Source: Hujiaoplasma nucleasis (GTDB lineage Bacteria; Bacillota_I; Bacilli_A; Izemoplasmatales; Hujiaoplasmataceae). From it: a DNA stretch of 64,000 bases. Positions within the stretch are counted from its first letter, which is position 1. Every line of letters starts with the position of its first letter. The notes under the pieces are model-generated. The model had not been told where the DNA came from. It saw nothing but the letters and a program-made list of their open reading frames with translations, and made no database searches. This document shows positions 17,822 through 27,156 of this stretch, one piece after another. The translations under genes and the position numbers were made by a program. The stretch lies in contig NZ_CP051151.1 of assembly GCF_013745115.1 (NCBI RefSeq), positions 1,612,001 to 1,676,000 on the forward strand, written 5' to 3'.

Positions 17822-18661
17822 ATGAAGAATATAAAATTTATTAAAGATAATAATTTTATCTACAATGATAAAATTATTAGTGAAATTAAAAATTATAATC
17901 AAAGCCAAACTGGTTATAGAGAAAAAGATAAACAAAATTTTTATATTTTTGAAGATCAAGATTTAGTCGCTATAGCACACACAAAAATGGTTTCTGATTG
18001 GTGTCATATAATGCAAATTTATTACAAGAACTTTGATAGCCTTAAGGCACTTATAAACAATATAAAGGAATTCTATAAAGATAAAGTAGAAGGCATTCAA
18101 TACCAATCAATCTTAGCAAATAGAATTAGTGATTTAAAAAAACTAAAATTTATACAAAAGGGTCAGTTAAAGGATATGGTCGATGGGAAAGATTATGTGT
18201 TTTTATTGACAACAGATTTTACTATTGATCATGAAATGGATAATTATCAAAAGCATACTAGTGACAAACAATTAAGTAAATATGATAGAATAATGAAGAA
18301 AGCCAATCAAAAAATAAAAAAATCACTTCATTATTCTTCTGAAGATATCGACGTTCAATTTGTAGCCTTAGATGGAGACCAATTTGTTGGTGGTATCTAT
18401 GGTAATTATCAATACCAATACCTTTTTATCAATATTCTTTTCGTTGATAAAGATTATAGGGGCAATAATATCGCCAGTAAACTTATGGATTTAATTGAAG
18501 AAGATGCCTATAATCGAGGTGTATATAATTTATATTTAACCACCTTTGAATTTCAAGCATTAGGTTTTTATCAAAAAAGAAATTATAAAAAAATTATGGA
18601 AATATATGATTACCCCATTGGTTTTAAAGAATATACAGTATATAAAAAATTAAAAGAATAG
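17822..18661 (+). CDS. GNAT family acetyltransferase
   Basis: A 279-residue protein with a clear C-terminal GNAT domain (about 175-279). The acetyl-CoA-binding stretch FVDKDYRGNNIASKLMDLIEE is followed by the usual NLYLTTFEFQALGFYQKRNY. The N-terminal half looks like a second, degenerate GNAT fold (residues 1-140), which is common in two-domain members. The acceptor is unknown. It lies 7 bases after the CotH lipoprotein gene with a strong AGGAGG site and 10 bases before gnd, so all three may be one transcript. Confidence 0.75.
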   Translation: MKNIKFIKDNNFIYNDKIISEIKNYNQSQTGYREKDKQNFYIFEDQDLVAIAHTKMVSDWCHIMQIYYKNFDSLKALINNIKEFYKDKVEGIQYQSILANRISDLKKLKFIQKGQLKDMVDGKDYVFLLTTDFTIDHEMDNYQKHTSDKQLSKYDRIMKKANQKIKKSLHYSSEDIDVQFVALDGDQFVGGIYGNYQYQYLFINILFVDKDYRGNNIASKLMDLIEEDAYNRGVYNLYLTTFEFQALGFYQKRNYKKIMEIYDYPIGFKEYTVYKKLKE

Positions 18662-18671
18662 GAGAATTAAG

Positions 18672-20126
18672 ATGGAAAAATTATATGATGTTGGATTGAT
18701 AGGTATCGCTGTAATGGGCGAAAATTTAGCTTTAAATATGTCATCTAAAGGTTTCTCCGTGGTTGTGTCTTCTAGAAAACAAGATACCATTGATACTTTT
18801 TTAAATGGTCGAGCTAAGGGTAAAAATTTTGCCGGTACGACGAATATGGAAGAACTAGTTTCTATGTTGAAAAAACCTAGAAAAATCATGTTAATGATAA
18901 AAGCAGGAAACCCAGTAGATCAAGTCATTGAACAATTAATCCCTTTGTTAGATGAGGGAGATGTGATTATTGATGGTGGCAATTCAAACTACGAAGATAC
19001 GACAAGAAGAACTCAATATTTAAAAAGTAAAAACATTCTTTATGTAGGCAGTGGTGTATCAGGTGGTGAAGAGGGTGCTCTAATAGGGCCATCCATAATG
19101 CCTGGTGGTAATAAAGAAGCATGGCCAATTGTTAAACCTTTGTTACAGTCAATAGCTGCTAAAGTCAATGATGGACAGGTTTGTTGCGATTGGGTTGGAG
19201 AAGATGGTGCAGGCCATTTTGTTAAAATGGTTCATAATGGGATTGAATACGGAGATATTCAATTAATTACTGAAATTTATCATATTATGAAAAGCTTAAT
19301 TGCTTTAAATAACGATGAAATGTCAACTATTTTTTCTAAGTGGAACCAATCAGAGTTAGATTCTTACTTAATAGAGATTACAGCTGATATATTAGCTTAC
19401 AAGGATGAACGTGGACAACATCTCATAGATAAAATATTAGACACAGCTGGTCAAAAAGGTACTGGTAAGTGGACAGTTTCTTCAGCCTTAGAAGAAGGCA
19501 TTCCTTTAACCCTAATTGGAGAATCTGTTTTCTCAAGGTTTTTATCAGCTCTCAAAGAAGAAAGAGTGCTTGCCTCTAAATTGTATCCAAAATCAAATAA
19601 ACCCTTAAATGGAAATAAGAATGTCTTCATTGAGGATTTAAGAAAAGCGCTTTATGGTGCGAAAATTCTTTCATATACTCAAGGTTATCAACTAATGAAA
19701 GCCGCTGCTGAATCCCACGAATGGAATCTAAATTATGGTGGGATTGCCCTTATGTGGAGAGGTGGTTGTATCATTAGATCAGTATTCTTAGATAAAATTA
19801 AAAACGCTTTTGATAAAAATCCTAATTTAAGCAATTTACTATTAGATGATTATTTTATAAATACTATGGAACAAGTGATTCCTAGCTTAAGAAAGATAGT
19901 ATCCACTGCAGTTTTATCTGGTATTCCTGTGCCAGCCTTAAGTTCAGCACTTGCTTATTTTGATGGATATACGAGTCATAGATTACCAGCCAACCTTTTA
20001 CAAGCACAAAGAGATTACTTTGGTGCCCATACTTACGAAAGAGTTGATCAAGATAGAGGAATATTCTTCCATACCAATTGGACAGGTAAAGGCGGAAAAA
20101 CTTCTTCTACAACTTATAATGTATAA
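18672..20126 (+). CDS. gnd: 6-phosphogluconate dehydrogenase, decarboxylating
   Basis: Oxidises 6-phosphogluconate to ribulose 5-phosphate with NADP(+) (pentose phosphate pathway, cytoplasm). At 484 aa it is full length. N-terminal Rossmann motif GLIGIAVMGENLALNM, the substrate segment GSGVSGGEEGALIGPSIMPGG, the catalytic GHFVKMVHNGIEYGDIQL with its Lys, and the C-terminal FHTNWTG signature are all intact. It lies directly after the GNAT gene and ends at a strong terminator. The pathway partner (zwf, pgl) is not in this window. Confidence 0.95.
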   Translation: MEKLYDVGLIGIAVMGENLALNMSSKGFSVVVSSRKQDTIDTFLNGRAKGKNFAGTTNMEELVSMLKKPRKIMLMIKAGNPVDQVIEQLIPLLDEGDVIIDGGNSNYEDTTRRTQYLKSKNILYVGSGVSGGEEGALIGPSIMPGGNKEAWPIVKPLLQSIAAKVNDGQVCCDWVGEDGAGHFVKMVHNGIEYGDIQLITEIYHIMKSLIALNNDEMSTIFSKWNQSELDSYLIEITADILAYKDERGQHLIDKILDTAGQKGTGKWTVSSALEEGIPLTLIGESVFSRFLSALKEERVLASKLYPKSNKPLNGNKNVFIEDLRKALYGAKILSYTQGYQLMKAAAESHEWNLNYGGIALMWRGGCIIRSVFLDKIKNAFDKNPNLSNLLLDDYFINTMEQVIPSLRKIVSTAVLSGIPVPALSSALAYFDGYTSHRLPANLLQAQRDYFGAHTYERVDQDRGIFFHTNWTGKGGKTSSTTYNV

Positions 20127-20131
20127 TTGAT

Positions 20132-20165
20132 AATCGCCTCATTTTGAGGCGATTTATTTTTTATC
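20132..20165 (+). terminator. Terminator after gnd
   Basis: A 9-bp GC-rich stem (AATCGCCTC with GAGGCGATT, 20132-20140 and 20146-20154) followed by TTATTTTTTA. It lies 5 bases past the gnd stop. Confidence 0.9.
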
Positions 20166-20201
20166 TAAGTATGATATAATAAGTGTGGAGAGATAAATAT
20201 T

Positions 20202-21098
20202 ATGATTGAATACCTTAAATCATTGAATATATATGACATTAAAAGTTTAAAGGGTTTCCATAATCAGATCTTATCTGGTTTATATCAAGGAAAAGAGATT
20301 GTGATTAGGCTTATTCAAAGAAGAAGTTTTGAAGAAACAATGGCAGAAATTTCTTATTTAAATCAGCTTAGTAAAATTATGAATGTTGTTAAAGCAATTC
20401 AAATTGAAGGTTCATATGTTATTGAGCATCAGGATTATCTTCTTTCTTTTTATGAAAAGTTGCATATGAAGCATTGGTATGAACTATCTTTGACAATGAA
20501 ACATCACTTTAATGCAGGTAAAGCATTAGGTCAAATTCATCTATTTTCTATGAATCAAAATCAATATTCTAGAAAAGACTATAAAAAACACCCAGATATT
20601 CAACTGATCAACGAACTTGATCCTATGATAAAAACAGAATTAAAAAAGACACTAAAAACCATAGATTCAATGAAAAAAGAACCTAATTATTATGGATTAA
20701 TACATGGAGATTATTTATATTCTAATCTAATGTATGATAAAGACAAAGTTTGTGTGATTGATTTTGATGATTTAGAATACAACTATTATCTATACGATAT
20801 TGCAGTATATATATTTTATTTGTTACTTGGTGGTGACCCTATGGATATAGATTTGCTAGCTAACCTAGAAGTTTTTAATCATTTCATGAGAGGTTATCGA
20901 TCTGTAAATCAAGAGACCCAATTTGACTTTAAAGACATCAATATATTTTTTAGATTAAGACAATTAAAACTTTTGGCTACCATCAATCAATTACCAATAA
21001 TTTCTTTGGGAACTTGGCAAAAGAAGTATATTGATTTATCTATTAAGCAAATCAAGAATCATGAAAAATTTGTTCCAATTGATTTTAATTACGAGTGA
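20202..21098 (+). CDS. Aminoglycoside phosphotransferase (APH)-fold small-molecule kinase
   Basis: Cytoplasmic kinase-fold protein (298 aa). The catalytic loop IHGDYLYSNLM (about residues 168-178) and the metal-binding IDFDDLEYN (about 186-194) match the HGD and DxD motifs of APH/choline kinase/homoserine kinase II. The substrate cannot be deduced; family members phosphorylate sugars, choline, homoserine or proteins. It follows the gnd terminator. A TATAAT box is about 30 bases upstream of the ATG and GGAGAG serves as ribosome site, so it is probably a single-gene unit. Confidence 0.78.
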   Translation: MIEYLKSLNIYDIKSLKGFHNQILSGLYQGKEIVIRLIQRRSFEETMAEISYLNQLSKIMNVVKAIQIEGSYVIEHQDYLLSFYEKLHMKHWYELSLTMKHHFNAGKALGQIHLFSMNQNQYSRKDYKKHPDIQLINELDPMIKTELKKTLKTIDSMKKEPNYYGLIHGDYLYSNLMYDKDKVCVIDFDDLEYNYYLYDIAVYIFYLLLGGDPMDIDLLANLEVFNHFMRGYRSVNQETQFDFKDINIFFRLRQLKLLATINQLPIISLGTWQKKYIDLSIKQIKNHEKFVPIDFNYE

Positions 21099-21276
21099 TT
21101 AAATTGAATGTGTTTTAATCATTAATCTAATAAAAAACATATATTTATTGCTAAAAATATCAAATTAACAGTAAATATAGGCTTTTTTTTCAATTATTAT
21201 TGTTTTTTTTAATTATTTATTTTAAAATATATCAAAACTATCTTTATAAACATCACAAAGACTGTGAGGTAAATAT

Positions 21277-23403
21277 ATGCCTGAAACAAGTGATTTTCTT
21301 CAAAACAATTTGGATGCTGTTGAGAAACTTCTAGAAAAAGCAAAGGATGCAGAACATAAGGATACTTCTGAAGCCTTAAAACTTTCTTTAGAGGCTCTTT
21401 CTATTGCAAAAAAACATCACTATATAAAACAAGAAGCTAAGGCTGATATGAGAATAGGCAGGTGTCATTGGATTAATGGTAATTTTAAAGAAGCCATTGA
21501 TTTTTTATCTAAGTCTTTAAAAATTTCTGATAAGATTAATGATGCTTACACTAAGGTTGATGCTTTGATAGGTTTAGGAAATGTTTATGTGACCATTGAG
21601 ATTCTTGACCAAGCCATTAGTCAATATATGAAGGCTTTAACCATTTCAAAAGATAATGGTTTTGGTGAGTTAGAATCTAAAATATTAAATAATATAGGTA
21701 CCATGCATGAAGATCTAAAGAATTATCCTGTGGCTTTGGATTACTATCAAAAATCTTTAGATAAAACTTTAGAAATAGAAGATACTTATGGGCAAGCCAT
21801 TGCTTATTTAAATATTGGTAATGTATATTTTTCTTTAAATGATATGGATAAGTCTGAAGAGAACTTTCATTTAGCCCTTAATTATGGTAGAGAAAATGAT
21901 AAAAGTTTACTTCTTGCTCATTGTTATTATTCTTTGGGTAGGCTTCATCATAAACGTGGAGATGTTCCTCTTAGTAAAAAGTATTTAGAATTAGGTATTG
22001 AAAAGGCTAACGAAAGTAAAGACCTCTATATTCTATTTAGAATTTTAAGTGAATATGCTGATATTTATGATCAACTAAAAGATTATAATCAAGCACATAG
22101 TTTTTATCAAAAGGCTTTAGATGTCGCTAAACAAATCGGCATGGATGAGTTAATGCCAAGATTTTATGAACAAGTGGCTCATTTCTACGAGAAAAACAAT
22201 AAGCTTGATTTAGCCTATGAATCTTATAAACTCTATAATCAAGCTTATAAAATAGTAGAAGAGAATAGAAGATTAGAAAGAATTAATAGTCTTGAATATC
22301 AAGAAAAATTAAAAGCTTCTTTGGAAGAAACAAGAATTTACCGCCAATTATCAAATGAATTAAGAAAAAGTTACCAACAAATGCATGTCCTTAGTAATAT
22401 TGGACAGGCCATGACCTCAACACATCAATTAGACTTAATATTCGAACAATTATATGAAAATGTAAACCTTTTGATGAATGCTGAAAGTTTGGGTGTAGGC
22501 TTATTTGATGAAGAAAGTAAGGCTTTACGCTTTGATTTATTTATTGAAAGAGGAAAATTATTAGATCCATTTTCATTATCATTGGAAAATAAGAAAAGTT
22601 GGTCAGTGTGGAGCTTTTTAAACAAAGAAGTTGTTAAAATAAATGATATTGAAAAAGAATATAAACGGTATATAGCTGCTTTTGCTTCAACAAGAGGAGA
22701 TTTAATGCATTCTGCTATGTATGCACCTTTAATGGTTGAAGGAGAAGTTATTGGTGTTTTTTCTATCCAAGCAAAAGAGAAAAATGCTTACACTGATACA
22801 CATCAAGATTTATTAACCACTTTATCTTCTTATCTAGCCATCGCAATTAAAAACGCTACTAAAACTAAACAGTTGGCTGAATTAAATCAAAAATTAAAAA
22901 TATTGTCAGAAAATGATGGTTTAACCAGTATTCCTAATCGTAGATTATATGATGATGTGTTTTCAAAATTATGGATGAAAGCCATTAATCAATCTGAGCC
23001 CCTATCTATTATGATGGTTGATATTGATAATTTTAAAGATTTTAACGATCATTATGGTCACCTTATTGGTGATGAAGTTATAAAGAAAGTAGCCCATTTA
23101 TTGAATGAACACCGTCGGAATGAAAATGATTTTGTCGCAAGATATGGTGGAGACGAATTCGTGATTATATTACCAAATTGTGATATAGATGAAGCAGAGG
23201 TATATGCAAAAGAATTACAAGTTAAGTTGGCTGAAATTTCTGATAATCTAGAAGTAACTGAACCGGTCACTATTTCTATAGGTCTATGTACAACCCAACC
23301 AAATTCAAAGAAGTCTAAAGATATTTTTGTTAGTATAGCTGACAATCAGTTGTATATTAGTAAAGAAAATGGTAAGAACTGTGTTTCATCTTCTACTTAT
23401 TAA
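21277..23403 (+). CDS. TPR-GAF-GGDEF protein, probable diguanylate cyclase
   Basis: Cytoplasmic signalling protein (708 aa) that would make cyclic di-GMP from GTP. Residues about 30-330 are tandem TPR repeats, a coiled-coil linker lies near 330-370, a GAF sensor at about 380-525, and a GGDEF domain at 540-705. The active-site RYGGDEF is intact (GGDEF at 624-628) and DGLTSIPNRR is present. The inhibitory I-site RxxD is not at its usual place: the sequence is RNEND, with Asn where the Arg should be. No membrane helix. The signal is unknown; the TPR array suggests a protein partner. No c-di-GMP phosphodiesterase or PilZ gene is in this window. Confidence 0.92.
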   Translation: MPETSDFLQNNLDAVEKLLEKAKDAEHKDTSEALKLSLEALSIAKKHHYIKQEAKADMRIGRCHWINGNFKEAIDFLSKSLKISDKINDAYTKVDALIGLGNVYVTIEILDQAISQYMKALTISKDNGFGELESKILNNIGTMHEDLKNYPVALDYYQKSLDKTLEIEDTYGQAIAYLNIGNVYFSLNDMDKSEENFHLALNYGRENDKSLLLAHCYYSLGRLHHKRGDVPLSKKYLELGIEKANESKDLYILFRILSEYADIYDQLKDYNQAHSFYQKALDVAKQIGMDELMPRFYEQVAHFYEKNNKLDLAYESYKLYNQAYKIVEENRRLERINSLEYQEKLKASLEETRIYRQLSNELRKSYQQMHVLSNIGQAMTSTHQLDLIFEQLYENVNLLMNAESLGVGLFDEESKALRFDLFIERGKLLDPFSLSLENKKSWSVWSFLNKEVVKINDIEKEYKRYIAAFASTRGDLMHSAMYAPLMVEGEVIGVFSIQAKEKNAYTDTHQDLLTTLSSYLAIAIKNATKTKQLAELNQKLKILSENDGLTSIPNRRLYDDVFSKLWMKAINQSEPLSIMMVDIDNFKDFNDHYGHLIGDEVIKKVAHLLNEHRRNENDFVARYGGDEFVIILPNCDIDEAEVYAKELQVKLAEISDNLEVTEPVTISIGLCTTQPNSKKSKDIFVSIADNQLYISKENGKNCVSSSTY

Positions 23404-23411
23404 AAACAAAT

Positions 23412-23446
23412 AAGAAATAACTTTATTATGGTTATTTCTTTTTTTC
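23412..23446 (+). terminator. Terminator after the GGDEF gene
   Basis: GAAATAAC pairs with GTTATTTC (23414-23421 and 23431-23438) around a 9-base loop and is followed by seven Ts. Confidence 0.85.
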
Positions 23447-23519
23447 TATCTTCTATAAAATTATGATAAACTATACTTAGTTGCTAGAACATTAATAATA
23501 TTATGAAAGAGGTAGATTT

Positions 23520-24515
23520 ATGAAGATTTTGATTATAGGTGGTAGTGGTACAATAAGTACTTATGTTGTTAGGAAATGTGTTGAAATGAAGATGGATGTG
23601 ACTATTTTAAATCGAGGAATACACCATGTAGATTTACCTAAATCAGTAAAAATTATTATTGGTGATATTAAAGATAAGCAAGCAATGATGACATTAATGA
23701 AAGATAATTTCTATGATTCTGTCATTGAGTTTGTTGCTTTCACCAAGGAAGATGTTCAAAGAGATATAGAAGTCTTTAAAGGCAAGACTCGCCAGTATAT
23801 TTTCATTTCATCAGCCAGTGCTTATCATAAACCTGTTGAAGATTATCCTATGACTGAAGAAACACCTTTAAAAAATCCTTATTGGTCTTATTCACAAGAT
23901 AAAATAGAATGTGAAGAATATTTAAAAACAGTTATAGATATGAATATCACGATAGTTCGACCATCACATACTTATGATAATAAAATGATTATGGCTGTTA
24001 TGACAAGATGGGGTTATGAGTATGCTCATATACAAAGACTTAAAGATGGATTGCCAATTATCATTCCTGGTGATGGTACTAGTGTGTGGACGATTACACA
24101 TGCCAAGGATTTTGCCAATTCTTTTGTCTATCTTATTGGAAATGAAGCAGCCTATAATGATGTATTCCATATAACTGGTGAAAAACTATATACTTGGGAT
24201 CAATTAACTCAAATGATGGCCCAAGCTTTAGGTGTTAAGGCTCATATTATTCATATTCCTACTGATTTTATTATCCAAATGATGCCTGAAATGGAAGGAC
24301 CTTTATTTGGTGATAAATCATGGTCAGTTATTTTTGATAACTCGAAAATCAAAAAAATCAGCCAAGAATATACTTCAAACATTGGCTATGAAGATGTGGT
24401 TATGGATGTAATCAAGTACTATGAATCACAGCCTGAAAAACAAAAAATAAGTGAAGAATATGAAGAACTCTATGATTTAACAATTGAACTATATCAAAAG
24501 AATTTAAGGAGTTAA
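23520..24515 (+). CDS. NAD-dependent epimerase/dehydratase family protein (SDR fold)
   Basis: Extended short-chain dehydrogenase fold (331 aa). Dinucleotide motif GGSGTIST (residues 7-14, the GGxGxxS type), acidic/adenine stretch IIGDIKDKQ, and the strand FISSASAYHK containing the catalytic Ser. A Y-x-x-x-K pair is present in WSYSQDKIECEEYL. The sequence resembles NAD-dependent epimerases and chloroplast RNA-binding-like (CSP41) reductases; the substrate is unknown. It is followed after only 2 bases by the AI-2E-type permease gene, so the two share a transcript. Confidence 0.8.
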   Translation: MKILIIGGSGTISTYVVRKCVEMKMDVTILNRGIHHVDLPKSVKIIIGDIKDKQAMMTLMKDNFYDSVIEFVAFTKEDVQRDIEVFKGKTRQYIFISSASAYHKPVEDYPMTEETPLKNPYWSYSQDKIECEEYLKTVIDMNITIVRPSHTYDNKMIMAVMTRWGYEYAHIQRLKDGLPIIIPGDGTSVWTITHAKDFANSFVYLIGNEAAYNDVFHITGEKLYTWDQLTQMMAQALGVKAHIIHIPTDFIIQMMPEMEGPLFGDKSWSVIFDNSKIKKISQEYTSNIGYEDVVMDVIKYYESQPEKQKISEEYEELYDLTIELYQKNLRS

Positions 24516-24517
24516 AA

Positions 24518-25765
24518 ATGAAGAAATATTTTACTAAAGAAAGACTTATATACTTATTGCTTATTGTTTCTATTCTAAGCATTTCATTTTTTGGTATCAA
24601 CCAACTTGTTAGAATTTTACCTGGTTTTTTCTCTAGTTTAGGAAATGCCGCAAAGAGCGTTATTATACCCTTTTCTATTGCTTTTTTGTTTACATTTATT
24701 ATTAATCCATTAAGTTTTTGGATAGAGAAAAAAACTAAATTAAGCCGGTCCGTTTCAATCATATTATCAATGGTGATTGGTCTTGTATTTATCTTAGGAG
24801 TTTTATCTATCACTTTAACTTTTATTATCTCCCAATTAGTGACAGTTTCATTAAGATTGATTGAATACTTAGATAATGAAGCTTTTAAAGGATTTATAGA
24901 AAATCTTGTTCAAATCATTCAAAATAGATTAGATACATCAAATATACAATCATTAATAGATAATTTTGAATCCTACGGATTAACACCGAGTTTAGTATCT
25001 GATTGGTTAGGTTCTATTTTTACAGGCTTAAGATCTGTAACTTCAAGCATCGCTCAATTAGGAATGATTTTGATATTAACACCAGTATTTATGTATTATT
25101 TAATGAAGGATAAAGATACTGTTTTTAATGGGATATTACATGTTTTCCCACATAATAGTCAAAAACATATTCATGCATTAGCCCTAGAAACTGACAAAGT
25201 GATCAAAGGTTATTTTACTGGTTATGGAATTGTCATGGTATTTATTACAGTGTTTTTTGCAATTACTTATAGTATTTTGTCTTTCTTTATCCCTGGTTTT
25301 AATTTAGGCCACGCTATTTTATTCGCATTAGTCATGGGTGTCTTTAGTATCATACCTTATATAGGGGTTTGGATTGCGATGTCAATGCCTGTAGTCTTGT
25401 TTTTAAGTCTTCACTTTGAAAGTGCGAATCCAAATTATGTTTATTTAGTTGCGATAGTTATGGTTTTTTTATTAAATATCATTGAAGAAGCTATAGAGAG
25501 TACTTTGGTTCAACCCAAAGTATATTCAAAACAAGTTAGAATTCATCCCTTAGCAGTTCTTTCAAGTTTTATTTTCTTTGGAGCTATCTTTGGCCTTGTT
25601 GGTTTGATTTTAGCAGTGCCTATTGCTGGTACAATTAAAGTCAGTTTTAATTACTTCAAAACACTTAATTCTGAAGAAGAGAACAAAAGAGAAATTAAAG
25701 AAGATAAAGAAGCGAAAGATGAGGAAGTACACATAGAAGAAAAAGAGACTGAAGATAAAAAATAA
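24518..25765 (+). CDS. AI-2E family transporter (PerM/YdiK type)
   Basis: Membrane protein (415 aa) with about eight helices and the family's C-terminal pattern: PFSIAFLFTFIINPL early, then FIPGFNLGHAILFALVMGVFSIIPYIGVWI and VQPKVYSKQVRIHPLAVL. The name comes from E. coli TqsA; many members export or exchange ions or small molecules and have nothing to do with autoinducer-2. The last 35 residues are highly charged (repeated E-K-E-D), a cytoplasmic tail. AAGGAG precedes the ATG. No LuxS or AI-2 receptor is visible here. Confidence 0.85.
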   Translation: MKKYFTKERLIYLLLIVSILSISFFGINQLVRILPGFFSSLGNAAKSVIIPFSIAFLFTFIINPLSFWIEKKTKLSRSVSIILSMVIGLVFILGVLSITLTFIISQLVTVSLRLIEYLDNEAFKGFIENLVQIIQNRLDTSNIQSLIDNFESYGLTPSLVSDWLGSIFTGLRSVTSSIAQLGMILILTPVFMYYLMKDKDTVFNGILHVFPHNSQKHIHALALETDKVIKGYFTGYGIVMVFITVFFAITYSILSFFIPGFNLGHAILFALVMGVFSIIPYIGVWIAMSMPVVLFLSLHFESANPNYVYLVAIVMVFLLNIIEEAIESTLVQPKVYSKQVRIHPLAVLSSFIFFGAIFGLVGLILAVPIAGTIKVSFNYFKTLNSEEENKREIKEDKEAKDEEVHIEEKETEDKK

Positions 25766-25784
25766 AATCTAGGAAGTGATAGTT

Positions 25785-26195
25785 TTGAAAATTAACGATT
25801 TGTTTGATATTATTGATCAATGCCAAACACATAAAACTGAAGATTATGTTTTTTTAAATATTGTTTCAAAAGATATTGTCTATTTCAATGATTCAATATA
25901 TTCTGTAGATGAATTAGATAATATTCTTCAAGAATATGATGATGATACTGATTGGATACCTGTTAAAGTAGAATCTTTTGAAAGAGATATGTATCAAGAG
26001 TTTTTTGATTTACAAGAAGGACATCTTAAAGAAAAATTATATTTAGTTTTCTTTAGTCGAGGTGGTTATAGTAAAGCAAAGACAGTCATGTATGAAGCAG
26101 GTATTATTGATGATTTTTATCGTTTTAGAAATCAATATCAAAGAAGAATCGTTTTTCAATGGTGTGAAGAGCACCAAATATCATTTGAAGATTAG
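25785..26195 (+). CDS. UPF0158-like protein of unknown function
   Basis: Small acidic cytoplasmic protein (136 aa). The C-terminal half (an F-F-D segment, then SRGGYSKAKTVMYEAGIID and FQWCEEHQISFED) resembles the conserved region of UPF0158 (Ile/Val-rich start, F-D-F motif, R-G-x-(F/Y)-x-x-(F/A)-K, final W-C/L). The family has no assigned function. I place the start at TTG 25785 because AGGA at 25771-25774 is then 10 bases away; the in-frame GTG at 25776 overlaps that site. It lies between the permease and the aldo/keto reductase genes, probably in one transcript. Confidence 0.6.
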   Translation: MKINDLFDIIDQCQTHKTEDYVFLNIVSKDIVYFNDSIYSVDELDNILQEYDDDTDWIPVKVESFERDMYQEFFDLQEGHLKEKLYLVFFSRGGYSKAKTVMYEAGIIDDFYRFRNQYQRRIVFQWCEEHQISFED

Positions 26196-26210
26196 AAAGG
26201 AGATTTTTTT

Positions 26211-27140
26211 ATGGAATATTCTAATCCAAAAAAAATTGACTTTAAATTTTCTAAAATATCGTTTGGAGCTTGGCAATTAGGTAATCGCTTTGATTTTGAT
26301 GAAATGAAAGAAGAATCAGCTATTAAACTTGTTCAATCTGCTTTCCAAGAAGGGATTACTTTATTTGATACAGCACCTAATTATGGTAAGGGTCAAAGTG
26401 AAGTTATACTTGGTAAAGCTTTGAAAGGAATTAGAAACAAGGTTTTTATTAATACTAAATTTGGACATGATAGTCATGGACAAACAAATTTTGATGTTGA
26501 AAGACTTGAATTTTCAGTGAAAGAAAGTTTAATAAGACTACAAACTGATTATATAGATTCAGTGATATTACATAATCCTGGTAGAGAAATGTTGTATGGA
26601 GATCATCCTATATACAAAGAATTAAATAGGTTAAAACAATTAGGATTAATAAAGCATTACGGTGTTAGTGTCGATTGGCCAGAGGAACTTGAAATTGTTT
26701 TAAAAGAAAATAATCTAGATGTTATAGAATTAATGTTTAATATTATTCATCAATCACCAAAAATATGGTTTGATGAAATAGAAAAGCAAGGAATTTTATT
26801 AATGATCAAAGTGCCATTAGATTCTGGGTGGCTATCTGGCAAATATACAAAAGAAACTATATTTAAGGGCGTTAGATCTAGATGGACTCAAGATAACATT
26901 AAGACTAGATTGGAAATTGTCGATAGAATTAAAGAAATAGTTGGTGAGGATATCTTACATGCAAGTTTAAAGTATATTTTGAATTATGATGCAGTATCTT
27001 GTGTTATTCCTGGAATAAGAACCGAAGACCATTTAATATCTAACTTGAAAACTTTAGAATATGACTTATCTATAGATATACAAAAAGAGTTAGAGAGTTT
27101 ATATGAGTCTTATATTAAATATCAAAATACACCTTGGTAA
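26211..27140 (+). CDS. Aldo/keto reductase
   Basis: NAD(P)H-dependent carbonyl reductase of the TIM-barrel aldo/keto reductase superfamily (309 aa). The catalytic tetrad is complete: Asp53, Tyr58 (DTAPNYG), Lys83 (INTKFG) and His121 (VILHNPG). C-terminal SCVIPGIRTEDHLISNL is the usual cofactor-phosphate segment. Substrate unknown. AGGAG lies upstream of the ATG, and the gene is 16 bases after the UPF0158-like gene and 16 bases before the SOUL gene. Confidence 0.9.
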   Translation: MEYSNPKKIDFKFSKISFGAWQLGNRFDFDEMKEESAIKLVQSAFQEGITLFDTAPNYGKGQSEVILGKALKGIRNKVFINTKFGHDSHGQTNFDVERLEFSVKESLIRLQTDYIDSVILHNPGREMLYGDHPIYKELNRLKQLGLIKHYGVSVDWPEELEIVLKENNLDVIELMFNIIHQSPKIWFDEIEKQGILLMIKVPLDSGWLSGKYTKETIFKGVRSRWTQDNIKTRLEIVDRIKEIVGEDILHASLKYILNYDAVSCVIPGIRTEDHLISNLKTLEYDLSIDIQKELESLYESYIKYQNTPW

Positions 27141-27156
27141 TTAGAAAAGGAGTCAT

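Noticed and set aside
24518-25765. Quorum sensing (autoinducer-2 export) from the AI-2E name
   Set aside because: The name is inherited from one E. coli protein; most members are not AI-2 transporters, and no LuxS or receptor is nearby.
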